Shown: in pieces, positions 10,811 to 21,240 of the stretch
Position numbering within the stretch: position 1 is the stretch's first letter
Layout of the letters: each line of letters opens with the position of its first letter
NCBI GenBank assembly: GCA_030490835.1
Contig: CM059972.1
Location: forward strand, 53,983,563-54,047,562
Reading direction: 5' to 3'
DNA: 64,000 nucleotides
DNA from: Annona cherimola
Taxonomy: Eukaryota; Streptophyta; Magnoliopsida; Magnoliales; Annonaceae
The notes under the pieces: model-generated
The model's database searches: none
What the model was told of the DNA's origin: nothing
What the model saw: only the letters and a program-made list of their open reading frames with translations
Program-made: the position numbers and the translations under genes

Positions 10811-11008
10811 GAAAAGGTTTCTATTCCATTGATAGTTGATCACTTGCTAAGTGTCTCCTATCGAATGGAGAGAAACGCATTTACGAATGATTTACATGAA
10901 TGGTTTATGAAAGGTTTCGAAATATGGTTTACGAAAAGGTTTCTATTCCAGTGGTAGTTGATCACTTGGTAAGTGTCTTCTATCGAGTGGAGAGGAATGC
11001 ATTTAAAA
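10811..11008. repeat. Imperfect 120-bp direct duplication in solo LTR 1
   Basis: A segment beginning GAAAAGGTTTCTATTCCA and containing GTTGATCACTTG is repeated about 124 bp downstream. The same dimer is in copy 2 (about 14055-14262), so it predates both insertions. Confidence 0.85.
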
Positions 11009-11014
11009 TGAAAA

Positions 11015-11070
11015 ATGCTTGCTTATTGAGTTTCGACTCATCTTTTGTTTTCCCAACCTCAGACAGGTGT
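11015..11070 (+). promoter_or_regulatory. Conserved gypsy-LTR block with 3'-splice-site look
   Basis: TGCTTGCTTATTGAGTTTCG, then CTCA, a T-rich tract and CCTCAGACAGGTG. The block recurs at 14268-14322, 26465-26518, 34207-34258, 59724-59779 (plus) and 37303-37372, 45512-45575, 63905-63955 (minus). Pyrimidine tract plus CAG resembles an acceptor; RNA processing is inferred only. Confidence 0.6.
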
Positions 11071-11432
11071 AGGGAAAATCAAGAAATGAAGGACATGTGT
11101 TGCTAAAGGAAAAGAGAAATCTACAAAGGTGAGTAAATTTTTGTATAAATAGATTCCCTAATGGGATATGATGAAAAAGGCATAGGTTGTATGAAATTAT
11201 GAAGTGATGAATAATATGAGAAGTTGATGATTTATGATGTTATGGATAAGTCCATTATGAATGATGATGAGTATATGTTTATATGATGAAAGAAAAAGAA
11301 ATGAAAAAAAAATTGGACGAGATCCAATTAAGAACCCGCCGCGTGATCAGGGCAACAATCCTGATTCACACTTACCAATCAACAAGATCTTGGAGTAAGG
11401 ACTATGTGGACGCCTCGGTTCGGGGCGCCACA

Positions 11433-11553
11433 GTTGGCGCGTAATAAATGTTCCAACGTTCAAAAATTCGAACGGTATTCCTCTAAGTCGCAGGTGGAGT
11501 CGACTTCGTGTGCGATTTTGCCCAAGTCGCATGTTGGAGTCGACTTCGGGTGC
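11433..11553 (-). repeat. C2 3' LTR, 121-bp sliver between two solo LTRs
   Basis: Matches 24288-24408 of the C2 5' LTR, including AAGTCGAC units. It is bounded by the second copy of TSD GTTGG and the first copy of TSD GGTGC (11549-11553). Confidence 0.93.
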
Positions 11554-14500
11554 TGTGGAACCCCGATCTTTGAGACGTGTACAAAACTTTAGGGTTGTAA
11601 ACCCTAGGTAATATATTTGAAAAATATATATTGATGGATATGAAATATATGGAAATGAAGGTTAAAATAATTATGCATGAAATTCGGATGAATAGTGCAC
11701 GTGAATAGTGTACGTGAATAGTGAAACGTGAATAGTAAATGTGGGATTAAGGAATATATTAAGTTAATCACTTTGGATTAACTTAATCATAAAAGACAAA
11801 AAAGGAAGCTTCCCACAAAAGGACAAAATAGCCACTTTTGGAATTTTTTATTATTTTCGGATTTTTAATTGATTTTTGGAAGAAAATGAAGAAAAATTCA
11901 TATCTTGCAATCCGGATATCGGATTGAGATGAAATTTTTTTATGGGTGGCTAAGATGTGATGATGGACATGATGAATGGTCCAAGATGTGATGAAAATCA
12001 CAAATCGAGGGTCAAGATTCAACGTCATTTGAAAATGAAAAAGTAGCTTTACTTTTTCATTAATGAGAATTGACTTTTGATTAATTTTAATTAATTAAAG
12101 AGATGAGTAATTAATGAAAAGCTGCTGGAGCTTGGACTTTTGGGACCAAATCCAATGGCCCAAAATCAATCTTATCAAAAATCAACGGTTGAGATGAATT
12201 AGCTTTAAAATAATTAATTTTAATAAATAAAAAATCATAAATAAATAGGGGATAGCTAGGGGGCAGGATCTGCTGATTAGGGTGGCTTCACAAGGCTCAA
12301 AATATTGCATGGGATTTGGGAAAAAATATTTAGAATTAAATACCTCAAGCAAGGGGGTAAATTCCAATTTGATGAAAAATCAAAAACTATAAATAGGGGA
12401 GCATGGTGAACGACTAAGGCACACCCATTCCAGCTCCTTTGAGCATTTCCAACCCCCAAAACACGTTTTGGCCATAAAGAGAGAAGGAGAGAAGGAAGGA
12501 GAGAGAAAATGGGAAGGAAATGAGGAGTTCTCCACTTCGGGTAAGCAATTTCTTCCCAAATTTCTTTTGAATGTTAAGTAGGGTAAAATCATGCTTAGAT
12601 AATGCCTAAGCATGAGAAAATAAGTAAATTTATAATTCTTAATTAGAATTATGCCGAAACATCGAAAATTTGGAGCAAAGATGGAGCATTCGGGAAGATA
12701 GCGTATGATATGTGGAAATAATGCTCCAAATTTGATAAATGATGATTTGGGATGTATGATTATGATAAATATGATGTTGGAATGATGATATATTAATTTC
12801 ATGATTTTTGGAATTAAGGATTATGCTTAAGTGAATTTATGTTGATTTTCAGTATATGGAGAAAATGATTTATTTAGCCAAGTTAATGATGATAAATTCA
12901 TAATTCATGAATTTTCCATGATATACAAAGCATAAGTTATGTCATGGTATTTTTTATTTTTGGAAAAAATGTCAATTTTTGGAACCCATGAACAGTAACC
13001 ACGTCTCTGTGAACACTAACCTCGGGTGAACAGTAAACGTGAACAGTGTGATGAACAGTAATATGCTACAGTGACATGGACAGTAATTATGAACAGTAAA
13101 CAACGTATTTTGGGAAAAAATGAGATTTATTTTTATATATTTATGAGGATATATGGATGAGATTTTTAAAGAATTTATGGATAAAAATCCATATAAACGA
13201 GTAATGACGAAGTATCTTTATACGATTAACCTCTATGGGAATGAGGTAATGAATGGTTATAAAGCAAGCATGGAAAGTAAGCTAAGACATGAAATAGATG
13301 GATAAAATATCAAATCTCCTTGTATAGGAAAATTGAAGGAAAGGATAAAGGAGTCAGGTTGAAGCAAAGCAAAGGTAAGCAAGCACAACTTTGAAAATGT
13401 TATTTTATTGCTTCATTGAAAATGATGATTTGTAAGCAAGCAACCATTTTGAAAATGTGATTTTATTCTCAAGTATTTATGAAATGTGTTTTAAGGATGG
13501 CCATTCCTATAATGTTTTGAAATGATGAATGTTTATAAGTTTTTATGGAAAGTCATGCCGGCATATTGATATCATGTGATGTTCATGGACATGTGCACAT
13601 GTATGATGTATAAGGAAGAGGCTTTGGTGAAGGTAGAAAGCGGATCAGAGAGTCCCCCTTCATTATTGCCGAGTCGTATGGGCTGTGTGCCGACGGCGTC
13701 CTCCCCAGAGGTGGAGGCAAAGGAATGATATGTTTGAATGAATGCATTGCATTTTCATACATGGATTGAAAAGGAAAGCATGAATTTGAAATTATGTTTT
13801 TAAGGGATGGTGCAAATAATTCTCTACATGAGAATGACAAGCCACCTGGTGTAAGAGGTATATAATGCCAGGAAAATCAAAAGTCATGCATGTAGGAACC
13901 ATGTAGGCGTCAAGAGGAAGAGAGGTTCCCCTTGATGAGGCCAAGTCGGAGACAGCCGGCGTATTGGACCATGCTATGTGAGATTTTCCCTAGGCTAGCG
14001 TACCCGCACACGAAGGTTTATGTCAGGAGTGGAAAGGAAGCATTTGCACATCCTATGTTTATGAAAAGGTTTCTATTTCATTGATAGTTGATCACTTGCT
14101 AAGTGTCTCCTATCGAATGGAGAGAAATGCATTTACGAATGATTTACATGAATGGTTTATGAAAGGTTTCGAAATATGGTTTACGAAAAGGTTTCTATTC
14201 TATTGGTAGTTGATCACTTGGTAAGTGTCTTCTATCGAATGGAGAGGAATGCATTTAAAATGAAAAATGCTTGCTTATTGAGTTTCGACTCATGTTTTGT
14301 TTTCCCAACCTCAGACAGGTGTAGGGAAAGACAAGAAATGAAGGGCACAGTTGCTAAAGGAAAAGAAGAATCTACAAAGGTTAGTAGATTTTTGTATGAA
14401 CAGATTGTATGAATAGATTCCCTAATGGGATATGATGAAAAAGACATAGGTTGTATGAAATTATGAAGTGATGAATAATATGAGAAGTTGATGATTTATG

Positions 14501-14698
14501 ATGTTATGGATAAGTCCATTATGAATGATGATGAGTATATGTTTATATGATGAAAGAAAAAGAAATGAAAAAAAAAAATTGGACGAGATCCAATTAAGAA
14601 CCCGCCGCGTGATCAGGGCAACAATCCTGATTCACACTTACCAATCGACAAGATCCCGGAGTAAGGACAAATGTGACGCCTCGGTTCGGGGCGCCACA
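11554..14698 (+). mobile_element. Solo gypsy LTR, copy 2 (3145 bp)
   Basis: Same family and orientation as copy 1: begins TGTGGAACCCCG, ends GGGGCGCCACA, and is flanked by TSD GGTGC (11549-11553, 14699-14703). The separate TSDs show two independent insertions rather than one duplication. TATAAATA is at 12388-12395. The minisatellite is shorter and the GAACAGTAA repeats longer than in copy 1. No coding capacity. Confidence 0.93.
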
Positions 14699-14950
14699 GG
14701 TGCGACTTCGGTTGTGCTCCACTTGTTCAAGTTGATCCTTGGGTCGACTTGGCCTTGGACTTGACCCAAGTCACATATGGAGTTGACTTCAGGTACGACT
14801 TCACCCAAGTCGATGCTGAAGTCGACTTCGTTTTGCGACTTGACCTTCATGATCTTGCCAAGTATGCTTAAGCTTTCTTGAAATGTCTTTTGCTTGCTTA
14901 ACTTCTTCAGCAGAGGTGTTCCTTCTTTGATTTGCATTATTTGTGATTTA
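14699..14950 (-). repeat. C2 3' LTR fragment with AAGTCGAC array
   Basis: Continues the LTR from the second GGTGC copy and matches 24404-24655. It ends at the TTA target of the MITE. Confidence 0.93.
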
Positions 14951-15256
14951 GGGTGTGTTTGGTAACAACAAAAAGTTGTCAAGTTAAAACTTTTCAATCT
15001 AAAACTTTTCACTCTCCACAACTACCCTATTTTTTAATCATTTATTCATATTTTTCTATAGAACTACCCTACTTTTCAATCATTTCTACACAACTACCAA
15101 CACAACTAACTTATATATTTCAACTTTATCCTATTTATTCATCATTATTATCCCTATCATATCACATCATTTGACAACGATCGTGAGGCAGAGCAGGGAA
15201 AAAAGCTCATCTCTACAACTTTTTATCAAAAGTTTTATCCATTCCCAAACACACCC
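14951..15256. mobile_element. Tourist-like (PIF/Harbinger) MITE, 306 bp
   Basis: Terminal inverted repeats are GGGTGTGTTTGG at the left and CCAAACACACCC at the right, with 3-bp TSD TTA (14948-14950, 15257-15259). The C2 5' LTR shows the empty site at about 24656 with a single TTA. Short length, no ORF and a TTA target are typical of Tourist-like MITEs, moved in trans by a PIF/Harbinger transposase. Confidence 0.92.
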
Positions 15257-15869
15257 TTAATATTTTTACTGTGCATGAAAATCCTTTAGTTTCATATCTA
15301 AGGAATCTTGAAAACTTGAGTCTTGGTGTGCATGAACAAAGTCCAATATATAGTCGTTGATCTAAATGGATGAATTTATGCAACCTGCTTGCTTTGGACT
15401 TGGATTAATCTTCATATCTTCTAAGTCGAATATTTAAGTCAACTTGGTCTTCAACTTGACTCAAGTCTGACCTTAAGTCGACTTGGCCTTCGATTTGACT
15501 TCTGAAATCTTGCCTTGTCTAACTGAAGTCGATGCTACAGTCGACTTGGCCTGCGACTTCACCCAAGTCGCATATGGAGTCGACTTCGTCTGCGACTTCG
15601 GCACCTCTTGGTTCCCAATTTCAACGCTGGACAAAAATAGGCACTTGAAGTTGTTGCTGGAGTCGACTTGGAGATCGACTTGGCCTAAGTCGATGTCTGA
15701 GTCGACTTGTAGATCGACTTGACCTGCCATACTTCATATTTTTCATTTTTATATCCTTAAACAAAACACAAAACACATTAGTAGCTAAAACTTACTTAAA
15801 TTGTGTTGTTAGTCATCAAAACACATGCTTGGGATATTTTATATTTGATTTTATCAATTGTTGCTAACA
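15257..15869 (-). repeat. C2 3' LTR, inner fragment
   Basis: Matches 24656-25264 and ends GCTAACA at 15869, where the 5' LTR has TCCAACA. Holds AAGTCGAC units at about 15470-15725. Adjoins the polypurine tract. Confidence 0.93.
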
Positions 15870-16263
15870 ATCTCCCCCTTTTTGATGATTGACAAAACCA
15901 ATTTGAGTTTATACCTTTCAATATGTCATTTTATCCTGTTTTGATGTTTTTAGAATAAGTATAAGTCATTTGCCTTTTGATTTTGATGAATTTATTTTAT
16001 TTTCATCATCTGTATATGTTGTTCCAAATGATTATGAGTTGACAATCATTTAACTTTTTCAAAACAAAATGTTAGTGATCAGAGCTAAACATAATTAATT
16101 AAGACATGAAACAGAACATAGCATAAACAAAACATTTCTTGAATATCCTTTTCAAGAATTCATAGAAGTTTCAAATGCAAATGAAAATGGAACCTATATA
16201 CAAGCTACCCAACCCAAAATCCTAAAAATCTAACTCAAAACGCAACTATTCTCCCCCTTTTTG
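15870..16263 (-). promoter_or_regulatory. C2 polypurine tracts and 3' untranslated spacer
   Basis: On the minus strand AAAAAGGGGGAGA lies directly against the 3' LTR (about 15871-15884), and a second near-identical tract lies at about 16250-16263, next to the end of the third ORF. Such tracts prime plus-strand DNA synthesis; repeated tracts are a known Sirevirus feature. The AT-rich spacer between them has no gene. Confidence 0.8.
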
Positions 16264-17887
16264 TCAATCGAGCAAATAGGAGTCGATTTGAAGAGATTCG
16301 GTGAATTGGAACGCAGATACGGGATAGAAAATCGGTCGGATAGGCCTGATATGAGCTGAGGAGTAGAAGGATGATACGGGTGGCGGAGTTTGATCTCTGC
16401 GAACGGATCCGGTGTCAAATGGATCTAGTTCAGGGATGGACTGAGCTCGATGGTGTCCTGATGCCAGATGATATCTGATCATCCTGAGTTCCTGATCCAT
16501 ACGATCCTGGCAGGAATGCATATCCGTTGTCGCATTTAGGACTCTGGCAATCTGAGTAGTCAACCGGTCCTTGATCTGCTCTAGATGTTCTCGGATTACA
16601 TTCACCAAGTTGTCCCAAGATGGCGGTCGTGGTGCGGGATCTGGGATCTCTGAGCCACAAGGTGAACACGAGCCATGTGAGGCAGGCGATGCGGGTGCCT
16701 CGTGATCATCTTATGGTGGAGCAGGCTGCTCCTCTGGAGGTGATGGGGGCTGCTCCCCCTGTCCCTGTGCATCCTTGGCTTCATCTTGAATCGGAACACC
16801 CATCCTTTCTTGAATCCTCTCAGCTCTGAATTGCTCCACATTTATCTTCATTCTCTGGAGCAAAGCCTTGTTGATGGCGTTAGTCGTCTTTAGAACCTCG
16901 AACGGCTCGCCATCAATGTCAACCTCAAAATGCTCTAGGATCTTAGTGATCCATGTCCCATATGGAAATACCCCTCGTGGGTTATCCTTTCGTGAGGCCA
17001 ATGCTTCCAGAAACAATCGCGGTAGGTTGACCTTGATCCGATTCGCAACTTTTCAGAGAATTCCGGCCTCCTGCGGGTTTAACTGGTTCCTTCCGCTACC
17101 CTTTGGATAGATGCAGTGGGCGATAAGTAGGCGTAGGACCCTTAGCCTCGGGGGATAAGTCCATATAATGTAGGAACTTGATCCTGGGATGATACTTGTT
17201 GCTCCGGGTGAGCAGATTATACATTTGATCAAGGGTAAGATCCATAGGGAGCTGCTCATCCTCAGCAGGAACACCTAGAATTCTGCTTATCTTGATTAAG
17301 GAATACGCTTGATTTGGGGCTACCAGTGAACCCAAGAACATTTCAACTCCCCTGACATAAGTACAATAGTTCTGATCATCCCATAGATAGTAAAATATCC
17401 TAGTCAGGTTGAGATATACTCTGTCATCGGCTTTCAACAAACTAGTCTAGCCTTGAAAATCCAACTATTCTTCAATCTCGAATTCATAATCGCTCAAGAA
17501 ATTAAAATCGATGATTTTTGGGATGAATACCTTCCGTTCATAGAACGATTTGTAGAATCGGCTGTGCTGGATTTCTGTCTTGAAGTATGTTGTTGGCATC
17601 TTTAAAACTTGGGTTTTAGCAGCCGGGGTTCCCTTTCGTCTCGCCCCTGTATTCATGCTTCCAGTGGTTTGACTTTCTGCTCCCTGGGCAGCTGTTGTTT
17701 ATGGGGTTGCTGCTTGAAATCGGACCCTACGACCAGTAGAGGTCGAAAGCTCTTCCCAAGCTCGCTTCGAGGGGGTTCGTTGCCTTCTAGTTATGTCCTC
17801 GTCAGTTTGGGAGTTGGTTTGTCTGGGAACCGGCTTCAATGATGGTTTGGACACTGCCAATTTTGGCAATCTGGCTTTGGGTGCCAT
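16264..17887 (-). pseudogene. C2 third ORF in envelope position, plant-transposon-type domain
   Basis: Minus-strand reading from MAPKARLPKLAVSK (17887) to a stop at 16264, about 540 codons, lying between pol and the polypurine tract. Pieces are 17887-17699, 17656-17465, 17440-17096, then after one frameshift (about 17120-17180) 17016-16711 and 16608-16264. The other breaks are in-frame stops. The middle holds a pattern I associate with the 'putative plant transposon protein' domain: DDRVYLNLTRIFYYLW, then LLIAHCIYPKGSGRNQ, then a segment with INLP-like VNLPRLFLEAL. The N-terminus is basic and Pro/Ser-rich; the C-terminus is Pro/Gln-rich. Sireviruses often carry an envelope-like ORF here. I see no clear signal peptide or membrane helix, so 'envelope' describes position, not function. 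Confidence 0.72.
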
Positions 17888-18576
17888 TGATTTGGTTTTT
17901 GAAATGGGATATTTAAATGGAGCTAGATGGAGATATGCAAAAAGAGAATGAGAGAGAGTCTGAAATATCGAGGCTGAAACAATGAGAGAAATTGACTGAG
18001 AGAACTCCGGAGCAAAGCAATGGATTCTGTCAGAATGCGAGAGAGGGACTGCCGAAAAATAGAGACTGTTGGAAGAGAAAAGAGAGATGAGAGATAGAGA
18101 GACCGGAGAAGAGAACGCCTGAAATGAGAAATGCCGGAATAAGAAGGTTTTGCTAGAGAAGAGGGAAGGCCGGAAGAGGGTGGTTGTGCTGAGAGAAGAA
18201 AAAAGAGAGAGAGTGCTATTACGAGAGAGAATTCGAGCTATCTAAAGAAAAACAGAGAGAGGGAGAGGTATAGGAGTCACAAAGATAGGATGCTAATTCG
18301 GAAATAGGAAAAGATGAGTATGCAGAGTCGGAGAGAAAATTCGAGGGTAACCGGAGAGAAAAGAGAGAGAAAGAGGGCTGCCGGCGCAGGAGAAAATGAG
18401 AGGGAAGAAGAGAGAAGAGAAAGAAGAGGAGAAAAGGAGGAAAGCCCGATGGTCGCGCGTGAAGTCAACTTCGCCATGCCCAAGTCGACTTCACTAGAGT
18501 GGACTTGGGGGCTTCGGAGTCTACTTGGCTTATCGACTTGGACTTTTCTAAGTCCATTTTTCCATCTTAACTATTC
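17888..18576 (-). other. Spacer between C2 pol and third ORF, with pyrimidine-rich tract and AAGTCGAC units
   Basis: On the coding (minus) strand 18460-17930 is strongly TC-rich with CTCTCT runs, like a plant 5' leader or a region before a splice acceptor. AAGTCGACTT-type units at 18455-18550 lie right after the pol stop, the only such array seen outside an LTR. No gene. Confidence 0.65.
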
Positions 18577-20141
18577 CTAATTTAACTCAATCATCCCCAT
18601 ATCATTTCTAATTTTGTAAAATGATTCCTTTGTTAAAGGTTTGGTAAAAATATCTGCAATTTGATCCTTAGTTTTCACATATTCCAAACAAACATCATGA
18701 TTTTCAATATGTTCACGAATAAAATGATGTCTTACATCTATATGTTTGGTTCTAGAATGTAATACTGGATTTTTAGTTAAACAAATTGCACTTGTATTAT
18801 CACATCTTATTGGAATATTATAATAATCAATACAATAGTCTTTTAATTTTTGTTTCATCCAAAGTAGTTGGGCACAATAGCTCCTGGAGGCTATATATTC
18901 GGCTTCCGCCGTAGATAGAACAATACTAGTTTTTTTCCTTGAATACCATGAAACCAACATGTTTCTAAGGAATTGACATGTTCCACTAGTACTTTTTCTA
19001 TCTACTTTGTATCCGGCAAAATCCGCATCCGAGTAGCCGATTAAATCAAAAGTTGACCCCTTTGGATACCATAGTCCATGATTAGTGGTATTTATCAAAT
19101 ATTTAAAAATTCTTTTTACAGCCAATAAATGTGATTCTTTAGGACATGCTTGAAATCTAGAACACATACAAACACTAAAAAGAATATCCGGTCTAGAAGC
19201 AATTAAATACAACAATGATCCTATCATACTTCTATAAAGCTTTTGATCGATATATTTACCGTTTTCATCCGTGTCGATCTTGATTGTTAAACTCATTGGA
19301 GTGTTTGCTCCCTTGCTAGTTTGCATTCCAAATTTCTTTAGCATTTCTTTGATATACTTTGACTGATTTATGAATATTCCTTCGACTTGTTGCTTGATTT
19401 GTAGTCCAAGGAAGAAATTTAATTCTCCCATCATGCTCATTTCAAATTCACTCTGCATAATCTTAGAGAATTCTTTGCACAGAGTTTCATCAGTAGCACC
19501 AAATATTATATCATCTACATAAATTTGAACAATAAAAATATTTTTTCTTTTATACTTAATGAATAAGGTAGTATCAACCTTTCCTCTTTGAAATTCATGA
19601 TCAATCAAAAATTGGTTCAACCTTTCATAACAAGCTCGTGGAGCTTGTTTTAGTTCATATAATGCTTTGGTTAATTTATAAACATATTTTGATTGATCTT
19701 TTTTTTTTCAAATCCAGGGGGTTGTTCAACATATACTTCTTCATTCAAGTATCCATTCAAAAATGCGCTTTTGACATCCATTTGAAATAATTTGAAATCC
19801 ATGTGAGAAGCAAATGCTAGTAAGATGCGTATGGCTTCTAATCTAGCCACATGTGCATATGATTCTTCAAAATCAATCCCTTCTTCTTGGGAATACCCTT
19901 TGGCTGCTAGTCTAGCTTTGTTTCTTATTACAAGTCCACTTTCGTCCAATTTGTTCATAAATACCCATTTGGTACCAATAATAGTGCAATCATTGGGTCT
20001 AGGAACTAAATGTCTTACATTGTTCCTTTCAAATTGATTTAGCTCTTCTTGCATTGCAATAACCCAGTTTTCATCATTAAGAGCTTGATCAATAATTGTT
20101 GGTTCAATTTTTTATACAAAAACATATTGTTCACAAATATT
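18577..20141 (-). pseudogene. pol: C2 pol: reverse transcriptase and RNase H
   Basis: The RNase H and C-terminal reverse transcriptase part is uninterrupted from 19620 to a stop at 18577, including YVDD in [73 protein letters not shown] and DIFTKPL. The N-terminal part (20054-19671) has [11 protein letters not shown] and [12 protein letters not shown]. The two are separated by a homopolymer expansion (ten T on the plus strand near 19699-19708) that shifts the frame. An in-frame TAA also lies near 20110 upstream. This is the only pol segment here with a complete RNase H end. Confidence 0.93.
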
Positions 20142-21240
20142 TTATTTTGACCTTCTAGTCTTTACTCCTTCATAGATATTGCCAATAACTTGCTCAATTG
20201 GATGGACATTTTTGAATTTCAGATCAGTTGGAGGTTTATAGGGATCATTACCTTTACTTACCTTTTCCTCCGTGGAATTTTCTGGCTTGGGCTCGGTTTC
20301 CTCTTGTTGATCTTGTTGGTTTGCTTTTGAATTCTTTGGTGTATCATCTGCATCACTTAATTCATCCTCCTTTTTCGGAGTTTGGTTAAATTCATCAAAA
20401 GCAAAATGTATTGATTCCTCTACTATTTAATTTCTTTTGTTGAAAATTCTATATGCTTTGCTATTTGATGAATAACCACGGAAAATTGCTTCGTCACTTT
20501 TGGCATCTAATTTTCCCAAATTTGTTTTTCCATTGTTTAACACGTAACAAGTACATCCAAAAGTATGGAAATATGATATATTTGGTTTTTTGCTTTTCCA
20601 AAGTTCATATGGGGTCTTTTTCAATATTGCTCTAATGGTAACTCGGTTTAATACATGACAAGCTGTACTTACAGCTTCACCCCAAAATCTTTTGGACAAT
20701 TTACTCTCATTTAGCATAATTCTAGCCATTTCTTGTATTGTCCGATTTTTCCTTTCAACAACTCCATTTTGTTATGGAGTTCTTGGTGCAGAAAATGTAT
20801 GGTGAATTCCTTTTTCATTGCAAAATTCTATGAATCGTTTATTTTCAAATTCACCACCATGATCACTTCTAATGGAAATAATTGAACTTTGTTTTTCATT
20901 TTGCACCAAATTTGAAAAAGTGACAAACATAGAAAATGCTTCATCCTTGCTAGCTAAGAGTATAATCCAAGTAAATCTTGAAAAATCATCAACAATTACA
21001 AACACGTACTTTTTCCCACCAAGAGTTAAAATGTCCGATGACCCATAAAGATCCATATAAAACAATTCAAGTGGCCTAGTTGTTGAAATTTCCTTTTTGG
21101 TGGAAAATGGCATTTTGGGTTGTTTAGATAATTGACAAGCTTTGCAAATCTTATCCTTGTCATATTTAAGATTTGGTAACCCTTGTACTAGATTCTTTTT
21201 CCACAAAGTTTTAATATTTGACATATTTATATGTCCAAGC
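20142..21240 (-). pseudogene. pol: C2 pol: integrase
   Basis: Zinc-binding CKACQLSKQPK, then VIVDDFSRFTWI, IRSDHGGEFEN and NGVVERKNRTIQEM give the three acidic residues of the catalytic core; the linker ILKKTPYELW and GYSSNSKAYRIF follows. Stops interrupt it just after SAPRTP (about 20771), after FNKRN (about 20427), at the W/stop codon before RLGHINM (about 21249), and at the TAA 20144-20142 after TRRSK, which C1 shares. Confidence 0.92.

Larger units (their letters stand above)
8145..11432 (+). mobile_element. Solo gypsy LTR, copy 1 (3288 bp)
   Basis: Begins TGTGGAACCCCG and ends GGGGCGCCACA, flanked on both sides by the 5-bp TSD GTTGG (8140-8144, 11433-11437). There is no internal region, so it is a solo LTR, which usually arises by recombination between two LTRs. 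It has TATAAATA at 8982, a possible splice donor CAGGTAAG at 9123-9130, a GTAAGCAAGC minisatellite at 9911-10200, and near its end the LTR blocks shared with G1-G4. It does not code: the 85-aa frame at 10588-10331 exists only because the second solo LTR carries the same sequence. Confidence 0.93.
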
